In this document: positions 1-4,531 of the stretch, piece by piece
How the letters are laid out: every line of letters starts with the position of its first letter
Position numbering within the stretch: the first letter of the stretch is position 1
DNA from: Aquificota bacterium
GTDB lineage: Bacteria > Aquificota > Aquificia > Aquificales > Hydrogenothermaceae
Assembly (NCBI GenBank): GCA_013153295.1
Contig: JAADEV010000137.1
Span: forward strand, 1-7,006
DNA: 7,006 bases
Direction: 5' to 3'
Translations under genes and position numbers: made by a program
The notes under the pieces: model-generated
Told to the model about the DNA's origin: nothing
The model's database searches: none
The model's input: the letters and a program-made list of their open reading frames with translations, nothing else

Positions 1-89
1 CCTGTCTTTCGACAGCTTCCTGCCCTGTGAAGCCCGGACTTTCCTCCCCTGTAAAGGGGCGACCACCCCACAGACCGCCGAGGTAGTAG
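1..89 (-). ncRNA. rnpB: RNase P RNA, 5' part (cut by the window edge)
   Basis: This is the catalytic RNA of RNase P, which trims tRNA 5' leaders. Read on the minus strand, bases 46-31 give the universal core GAGGAAAGTCCGGGCT, followed by CAGGGCAGG (27-19), as in bacterial rnpB. Downstream, bases 14-2 fold as a CTGTC/GACAG stem capped by a GAAA tetraloop, in the place of P8. Upstream, bases 73-49 fold as a P3-like helix (CTGT-GGGG ... CCCC-TTT-ACAG). The bases before it (about 88-74) would supply the 5' strands of P1 and P2, whose partners lie beyond the window. The 5' end is estimated from the promoter and could be off by a few bases. Only roughly the first quarter of the RNA is present, so the overall class and the presence of P18 cannot be judged. 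Confidence 0.93.
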
Positions 90-95
90 AAAGAT

Positions 96-124
96 ATTAT
101 AGTATCAAATACAATTTCTGTCTG
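96..124 (-). promoter_or_regulatory. sigma70-type promoter for rnpB
   Basis: On the minus strand a perfect -10 TATAAT (101-96) is preceded by a 17-base spacer and a -35-like CAGACA (124-119), which matches TTGACA at four of six positions. The predicted start falls near base 89, just ahead of the P1/P2 strands of rnpB. The promoter lies in the 48-base gap between the stop codon of the upstream gene and rnpB, so the RNA can be made independently of that gene. Confidence 0.7.
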
Positions 125-137
125 TTTTTTTTACCTA

Positions 138-1163
138 TCAAGGGGTTTTGCTGTTTGTGATTTCTGCATACTGTTGGAACTTTTTGTAAGCCTCACCTGA
201 TTTTAATGCTTGATAAGATGTAAACAACGCCTCATCTAAATCCTCTGTTTTTCCATAGCCCATAAGTAGCAGTGCTGAAGATAAAAGGGCAAACATAACA
301 ACCCCTTCCTCACCTTTGTGTCTTAGTATATCTAAACAAATCTGGGCGTTTTCCTCCAGAGAAACCTTTCTTAAAACTAAAGTTTTATCAACCCCCTCAG
401 GGTCTACAGCCACAAACCTTCCACCTTTTTTATCCTCTATAAAAACATCTGTTCCCTGATTTGGGAAAGGTTCTATGCCACCTTCCAGCCCCTTAAACAC
501 AGTTATCCTCTCCATTCCAACATACCTACCAAGGGCTATATACTTTTCTATGTAAGGGGGGTGGGAGACGCCTGTTATAACCTTGTCTGTGTTGTATGGG
601 TTTAACATTCTTTCCATTGTGTTGTGGTAAGTCCTTAAGCCAAACTCCCTCCTTTTATCCATAAGATTGAACAATTTTTGTGCAAATAATCTCTGGTGGA
701 CAAAACCAAACCCAGTTTTTTCAAGGGTTTCCTTAACTGTGTCTATACTATCTGGGGTTTTTGCCCCCATCTTTTCCAATACCTGATGGTATGTGGTTCC
801 ATACTTTGAAGGGACATTCTCAGCCCCGTGTCCCCCAAGGTAAACACCACAGGCAGAGGCTATAAAGATAGACGCAGGTAGTATATGTATAGACCTGTCT
901 TTTCCATCGTAGTTAACCGCCAAATCAAGGGGTTTAACATCTGTTTCCACAGGTTTTAACTCCTCCCTGTATACATCTATAAACCCCTTTAACTCATCTA
1001 TAGAGGCATACTTTATCCTTTCAGCTGACCAGAAAGCCCCTATCTGTATATCCGTTGCCCCACCGTTGGCTATAATCTTTTCAGCTTGATAAGCCTCTTC
1101 CTTTGTAAGGTCTTTAAACCTCTTTTTTCCTACCCCTACCTTTTTTAGATACTGTAAAAGCAT
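138..1163 (-). CDS. TrpD2/YbiB-like anthranilate phosphoribosyltransferase-family protein
   Basis: A complete 341-residue protein (counting from the second ATG) with the fold of anthranilate phosphoribosyltransferase. It has a small N-terminal helical domain (about residues 5-70) and an alpha/beta domain (about 80-335). Numbered from the first ATG, the key loops are altered. Where TrpD has GTGGD there is NYDGKDRS (85-92). The PRPP loop KHGNR..SSxSG is reduced to GGHGAENVPSKYG (111-123). The GxDGxDE metal motif appears as GLEGGIE (226-232). This pattern fits the TrpD2/YbiB branch rather than tryptophan synthesis; the E. coli member YbiB is known to bind nucleic acids without known enzyme activity. 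No trp genes are nearby. Start: ATG at 1166 lies only 2 bases after the Shine-Dalgarno GGAG, ATG at 1163 lies 5, so 1163 is preferred. It is transcribed away from the nitrate operon, and a shared control region suggests, but does not prove, a linked role. Confidence 0.85.
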   Translation of the reverse strand: MLLQYLKKVGVGKKRFKDLTKEEAYQAEKIIANGGATDIQIGAFWSAERIKYASIDELKGFIDVYREELKPVETDVKPLDLAVNYDGKDRSIHILPASIFIASACGVYLGGHGAENVPSKYGTTYHQVLEKMGAKTPDSIDTVKETLEKTGFGFVHQRLFAQKLFNLMDKRREFGLRTYHNTMERMLNPYNTDKVITGVSHPPYIEKYIALGRYVGMERITVFKGLEGGIEPFPNQGTDVFIEDKKGGRFVAVDPEGVDKTLVLRKVSLEENAQICLDILRHKGEEGVVMFALLSSALLLMGYGKTEDLDEALFTSYQALKSGEAYKKFQQYAEITNSKTP

Positions 1164-1168
1164 CATTA

Positions 1169-1174
1169 CTCCCC
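1169..1174 (-). promoter_or_regulatory. ribosome binding site that decides the trpD2-like start
   Basis: Minus-strand GGGGAG (1174-1169) precedes tandem ATG codons at 1166 and 1163. The gap from the last G is 2 bases to the first ATG and 5 bases to the second. The second is closer to normal spacing, so the protein probably starts MLLQYLKK. Confidence 0.65.
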
Positions 1175-1193
1175 TTGCACATCTTTTGTGTAA
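1175..1193. promoter_or_regulatory. NtrC-like enhancer dyad
   Basis: TTGCAC-N7-GTGTAA is an inverted repeat with one mismatch per arm pair. It matches the NtrC consensus TGCAC-N7-GTGCA at 9 of 10 arm bases. Its centre (1184) lies about 98 bp upstream of the predicted sigma54 start at ~1282, a normal distance for an enhancer bound by an NtrC-family activator. It also lies just upstream of the ribosome binding site of the divergent trpD2-like gene, where a bound protein could block that gene. An alternative is a small mRNA hairpin in the leader of the minus-strand gene. Confidence 0.5.
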
Positions 1194-1206
1194 GTTTGTT
1201 CTACAG

Positions 1207-1215
1207 ATTTTATCA
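1207..1215 (-). promoter_or_regulatory. possible extended -10 promoter for the trpD2-like gene
   Basis: On the minus strand TGATAAAAT (1215-1207) fits an extended -10 element (TGn followed by TAAAAT). No convincing -35 lies 17 bases upstream (ACACAG). The start would be near 1200, giving a leader of about 37 bases that contains the NtrC-like dyad. This is the best candidate in the gap but is weak. Confidence 0.3.
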
Positions 1216-1228
1216 AATTTTTGTTTCT

Positions 1229-1246
1229 ACTGTGTTTTTAAACAGT
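1229..1246. promoter_or_regulatory. 18-bp dyad upstream of the -24 element
   Basis: ACTGT-N8-ACAGT is a perfect 5-base inverted repeat ending 8 bases before the sigma54 -24 element. It could be an operator or a second activator site, but it matches no consensus I recognise, and short dyads arise easily in A/T-rich DNA. Confidence 0.3.
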
Positions 1247-1254
1247 TTTCTATA

Positions 1255-1272
1255 TTGGCATACTTTTTGCTT
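1255..1272 (+). promoter_or_regulatory. sigma54 (RpoN) promoter of the nitrate operon
   Basis: TTGGCATACTTTTTGCTT matches the sigma54 consensus TGGCAC-N5-TTGCA/T with one mismatch (T for C after TGGCA). The invariant GG (1257-1258) and GC (1269-1270) are separated by exactly 10 bases, as required. The start is predicted near 1282, leaving a leader of about 30 bases before the nitrite reductase ATG. A sigma54 promoter needs an AAA+ activator, and an NtrC-like dyad sits upstream at 1175-1193. Aquificota are known to encode RpoN and several NtrC-family activators. Confidence 0.8.
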
Positions 1273-1311
1273 CCCTATCAAAAACAACACTAAAAACTCA
1301 GGAATAGACAG

Positions 1312-3222
1312 ATGGAAAAACTGGTAAAGGTAAGTAGGGAAAGGAGTAGCAAACTTAATAAGATAGAGCTACTTAAACAGGAGCATTCCCCTAAAGAGGC
1401 TTGGGAAAGGTTAGAGTATTACGCAGAGAAGGGATTTTCCTCAATACCTGAGTATGACCTGAATTACTTTCTAAAGTGTTTCGGTATATTTTACCGCCCT
1501 GCTACACCTGAAAGGTTTATGCTGAGGGTTAGGATACCCGGGGGTAGGCTTAACTACCAGCAGGCTTTAAAGTTAGGGGAGGTAGCCCAAAGGTTTGGGA
1601 ATGATTACATAGATATAACCACCAGAATGCAGGTGGAGTTAAGATACCTCCGTATAGAGGATATACCTACCGTCCTTAAGGAGCTGGAAAGTGTCGGTAT
1701 AACCACATTCCAAACAGGGGTTGATAACTTTAGAAATATAGTCCAAGACCCCCTTGATGGGGTAGCCTTTGATAATGTTATACCCACTTGGGAGATACTC
1801 CTACAGCTACAGGATATATTCCTGAAGAAAGAGGAATGGATATGCACCCTCCCCCGTAAGTTTAATATCTCCATCGGCGGTAGCTTTGCAAATAGATGTA
1901 ATCTGTTTGGACACGATGCCTGTTTCGTCCTTGCAGAAAAGGACGGGGTATACGGGTTCAATGTTTACTTAGGTGGAAAGGTTGGAGCAGTTGCTAAGCC
2001 TGCCGATGTGTTTCTTTTGGGGGGAGAAATCCCCTCCTTTTTTGAAGCATTGGCAAAGGTCTTTAGAAGATACGGCTTTAGGGATAGTAGGAATAAAAAC
2101 AGACTAAAGTATCTGATAGACGCAGTAGGTATAGATGAGGTTATAAAAGCGGTTGAGTTTGAGGCTGACAGACAGTTTGAAAAAGGGGGAATAACCCAAG
2201 TTCCAATCCAAGGTGGGGATAAACCACACAGAATACAGCTAAAGGACGGTAGCTTTGCCCTACATATGGTAGTTCCCTCCGGCATCTTCTCTGGGACAGC
2301 GATGGTGGAGACCGCCTTGCTGAGTAAAGAGTTTGGAAGTGGGGAGATAAGGCTTACAGTTGAACAGAACCTTTATGTTTTAGGGGTAAAAGATGGAGAT
2401 ATACCTAAAGCCCTTTCCCAACCTGTTTTCCAAAAATACAAAAACAAACATTCCATATTCTTTTCAAACCTTGTAGCCTGTGCAGGGACGGAACACTGCC
2501 CATTTGGGGTGATACCAAACAAACCTGATGCCGTAGAAACTGCCCAGTATCTAACAGAAAAATTCCCACAGGCAGAGGGAAAAATCAGAATGTATTGGTC
2601 TGCCTGCCAGAAAGGGTGTGGTATCCACGGTCTCGGGGATATTGGATTTGTAGGGGTTAAGTTTAGAAAGAACGGACAGCCAGTCCTCGGTGTTGATATA
2701 CACATAGGGGGAACAATAACAAAGGAAGGGGAAGAGGGGAAGCTACTTGTTAGAAATGTAGCCCTTGATGATGTTAAAGGCTATGTTGAAGAGCTTGTAA
2801 GGGAGTATCTCAGACTGAAAAAAGAAAAAGAAAGTTTTGAGGAGTTTTATAAAAGGGTTTTATCTAAAGTTTCAAAGGAGGCTGTAAGGTTTTTAATCCT
2901 GTTTAACAACTTTGCAAAAAGGACAGGTATAGGTGTGTCCCTTGAGCTAAACGACTGGGTTATAGGTAAATCAAGTGAGGAGGAGGAGATTTTCGGCTTT
3001 GGATACCAACTCTACAAAAAGCTAACAGGAAAACCACCTTACACCAGACCTAACATACTTGAGATATACGATGAACCTGAGGCAGAAAAGTTATCAAAGT
3101 TAGGTGTAAAGCTACCTAAAGGGCTTGGGGATATTGTTATGAAGATGATTACCAAAAATCCCCAGAAAAGATACAAGGTTTTCACAGAGATAGAGAAGGA
3201 TTTAGAAAACATAGGAGGATAA
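1312..3222 (+). CDS. nirA: ferredoxin-type assimilatory nitrite reductase with C-terminal kinase-lobe-like extension
   Basis: Reduces nitrite to ammonium with six electrons in the cytoplasm, using siroheme coupled to a 4Fe-4S cluster. The 636-residue protein has two ferredoxin-like half domains and two siroheme/4Fe-4S domains. The cluster cysteines are C390-x5-C396 (CAGTEHC) and C432-x3-C436 (CQKGC). Residues equivalent to the siroheme/substrate-binding Arg and Lys of plant enzymes appear as TTR105, R141-N142 and LPRK183. The family usually ends near residue 510-520. Here about 120 more residues follow, the last ~80 resembling a protein kinase C-lobe (separate entry). A modest AGGA (1300-1303) lies 8 bases before the ATG. 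It is first in the operon, 1 base before the transporter, behind a sigma54 promoter. Sulfite reductase is the main alternative from sequence alone, but the adjacent nitrate transporter and reductase favour nitrite. No NAD(P)H domain is fused, so ferredoxin is the likely donor. Confidence 0.9.
   Translation: MEKLVKVSRERSSKLNKIELLKQEHSPKEAWERLEYYAEKGFSSIPEYDLNYFLKCFGIFYRPATPERFMLRVRIPGGRLNYQQALKLGEVAQRFGNDYIDITTRMQVELRYLRIEDIPTVLKELESVGITTFQTGVDNFRNIVQDPLDGVAFDNVIPTWEILLQLQDIFLKKEEWICTLPRKFNISIGGSFANRCNLFGHDACFVLAEKDGVYGFNVYLGGKVGAVAKPADVFLLGGEIPSFFEALAKVFRRYGFRDSRNKNRLKYLIDAVGIDEVIKAVEFEADRQFEKGGITQVPIQGGDKPHRIQLKDGSFALHMVVPSGIFSGTAMVETALLSKEFGSGEIRLTVEQNLYVLGVKDGDIPKALSQPVFQKYKNKHSIFFSNLVACAGTEHCPFGVIPNKPDAVETAQYLTEKFPQAEGKIRMYWSACQKGCGIHGLGDIGFVGVKFRKNGQPVLGVDIHIGGTITKEGEEGKLLVRNVALDDVKGYVEELVREYLRLKKEKESFEEFYKRVLSKVSKEAVRFLILFNNFAKRTGIGVSLELNDWVIGKSSEEEEIFGFGYQLYKKLTGKPPYTRPNILEIYDEPEAEKLSKLGVKLPKGLGDIVMKMITKNPQKRYKVFTEIEKDLENIGG
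2986..3219 (+). other. protein kinase C-lobe-like extension within nirA
   Basis: Residues 559-636 of the nitrite reductase read like subdomains IX-XI of a Hanks-type kinase. EIFGFGYQLYKKLTGKPPY (559-577) parallels the D-I/V-Y-S-L/F-G...LYELLTGKPPF block. LPKGLGDIVMKMITKNPQKR (601-620) and the following YKVFTEIEKDLENI parallel the IPPEL..I..K.L.KDP..R......DL block, including the subdomain XI arginine (R620). The subdomain IX aspartate is Glu559. A D548-W549-V550 triplet sits roughly where DFG would be. No glycine-rich loop, catalytic lysine, HRD or APE motif is present, so phosphotransfer is not expected. It may be a docking or structural module. The similarity is judged by eye. Confidence 0.6.
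3213..3218 (+). promoter_or_regulatory. strong ribosome binding site for the transporter
   Basis: A full AGGAGG lies 5 bases before the transporter ATG and overlaps the last codons of nirA (the Gly-Gly end). It fixes the start at 3224 and implies translational coupling across the 1-base gap. Confidence 0.85.
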
Positions 3223-3223
3223 A

Positions 3224-4519
3224 ATGAAAGATTTTAAGGTTGAAGGTAGCCCGACCCTTGGGCTGGCTATGGCTACATTTGGCTTTTTTATAGGATTTGC
3301 CGCAGTATCACTTTACACACCTATGGCAAAAAGCCTTGAAGGTATACTTGGGCTGTCTGGGGCATTGGTAGGCTTACTTATAGCCGCCCCTAACCTAACA
3401 GGTTCACTGCTAAGGATACCCTTTGCCGCTTGGGTTGACCAAGTAGGTGGAAAGATACCTATGCTTACACTTTTGACCCTTGCGGTATTTGGTATGGCAG
3501 GGCTGTCAATCTTACTACACTTTTACTACCCTAACCTTGAGCCTTGGATGTATTGGTTAATACTGTTTTTCGGTTTCCTCAGCGGTTGTGGTATAGCCAC
3601 ATTCTCAGTGGGTATAGCCCAGACATCATACTGGTTTCCTAAAAACAAACAGGGATTTGCCCTCGGTGTTTATGCAGGTGTTGGTAATCTGGCACCGGGA
3701 ATATTTGGGCTGATACTCCCCTACGCCTTTAAATACATAGGGCTTACAAACTCCTACATACTTTGGTTTGGGTTTTTACTTTTAGGCACACTTATATACG
3801 CCATACTTGCAAAGGACGCCCCATACTTCCAGCTTATAAAGGCAGGCTTTCCCCGTGAAGAGGCTGTAAAAAAGGCAAAGGAGCTTGGACAGGAGCTAAT
3901 ACCAACTGGAAACCTGATACAATCCCTAAAAATATCTGCTAAACAGATACAAACTTGGGCGTTGGTAGCCCTTTACTTTACATCTTTCGGTGGTTTCTTA
4001 GCCCTTACAGGTTGGTTTCCTATCTTCTGGATAGAAAGCTACGATGTTAATATCAGGGAAGCTGGGGTTCTAATGGCTTTTGGCTTTTCATTACTTGCAT
4101 CTGTTATCAGGATTTTTGGAGGCTGGTTAGCTGACAAGATAGGCGGGGAGCTAACATCTATAATGGCTTTTTCCATTGTTCTACTTGGGGCATTAACAAT
4201 TATCTTTGCCCAGAATAACAGCTTTTGGGTCTCATTTGGCGGTGAGGTTCTAATGGGGATAGGAATGGGTATAGCAAACGGTTCTGTGTTTAAACTTGTT
4301 CCAAAGTATGTTCCAAACGCTACCGGTGGTGCCGCCGGCTGGGTAGGTGGACTTGGGGCTTTTGGGGGCTTTGTAGTTCCACCTATACTTGGAAAGTTTA
4401 AGGATATTTACGGCGTCCTTGGATACTCTAAAGGCTTTATTGTGTATGTGGTTTTAGCTGTTATATCAATAGCCATCTCTATCTTCCTGTGGTTTAGATA
4501 CGGTAAAAAATCTATATAA
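3224..4519 (+). CDS. narK: nitrate/nitrite transporter, major facilitator superfamily (NarK/NasA type)
   Basis: An inner-membrane carrier of 431 residues with about 12 hydrophobic segments, bringing nitrate (and possibly nitrite) into the cytoplasm. The nitrate/nitrite porter hallmarks are present. An arginine in TM2 (R64, in GSLLRIPFAAW) and one in TM8 (R296, in SVIRIFGGW) correspond to the two substrate-binding arginines of E. coli NarK (R89, R305). The first nitrate signature is AGVGNLAPGIFG (151-162) and the second is GGAAGWVGGLGAFGG (368-382). The MFS loop GGWLADKIGG follows TM8. A larger cytoplasmic loop (about 198-240) separates the two six-helix halves. Length is typical for a single NarK/NasA unit. 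It sits between the nitrite and nitrate reductases, which supports an uptake role in assimilation. Uniport, proton symport or nitrate/nitrite exchange cannot be told apart from sequence. Confidence 0.93.
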   Translation: MKDFKVEGSPTLGLAMATFGFFIGFAAVSLYTPMAKSLEGILGLSGALVGLLIAAPNLTGSLLRIPFAAWVDQVGGKIPMLTLLTLAVFGMAGLSILLHFYYPNLEPWMYWLILFFGFLSGCGIATFSVGIAQTSYWFPKNKQGFALGVYAGVGNLAPGIFGLILPYAFKYIGLTNSYILWFGFLLLGTLIYAILAKDAPYFQLIKAGFPREEAVKKAKELGQELIPTGNLIQSLKISAKQIQTWALVALYFTSFGGFLALTGWFPIFWIESYDVNIREAGVLMAFGFSLLASVIRIFGGWLADKIGGELTSIMAFSIVLLGALTIIFAQNNSFWVSFGGEVLMGIGMGIANGSVFKLVPKYVPNATGGAAGWVGGLGAFGGFVVPPILGKFKDIYGVLGYSKGFIVYVVLAVISIAISIFLWFRYGKKSI

Positions 4520-4531
4520 AGGGGTGTAAAA

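Noticed and set aside
121..132. T-run as a transcription terminator for the trpD2-like gene
   Set aside because: The run is T on the plus strand, so it is an A-run in that gene's transcript, and no GC-rich hairpin precedes it.
1207..1220. TTGAT on the minus strand as an FNR/CRP-type box
   Set aside because: Only one half-site fits; the partner reads TCTGT rather than ATCAA, so the palindrome is missing.
1605..2705. Long open frames on the minus strand inside the nitrite reductase gene
   Set aside because: They are antisense shadows of a gene with clear family motifs. Their translations are rich in Ser/Cys/Pro with no recognisable domain, and no ribosome binding site stands out.
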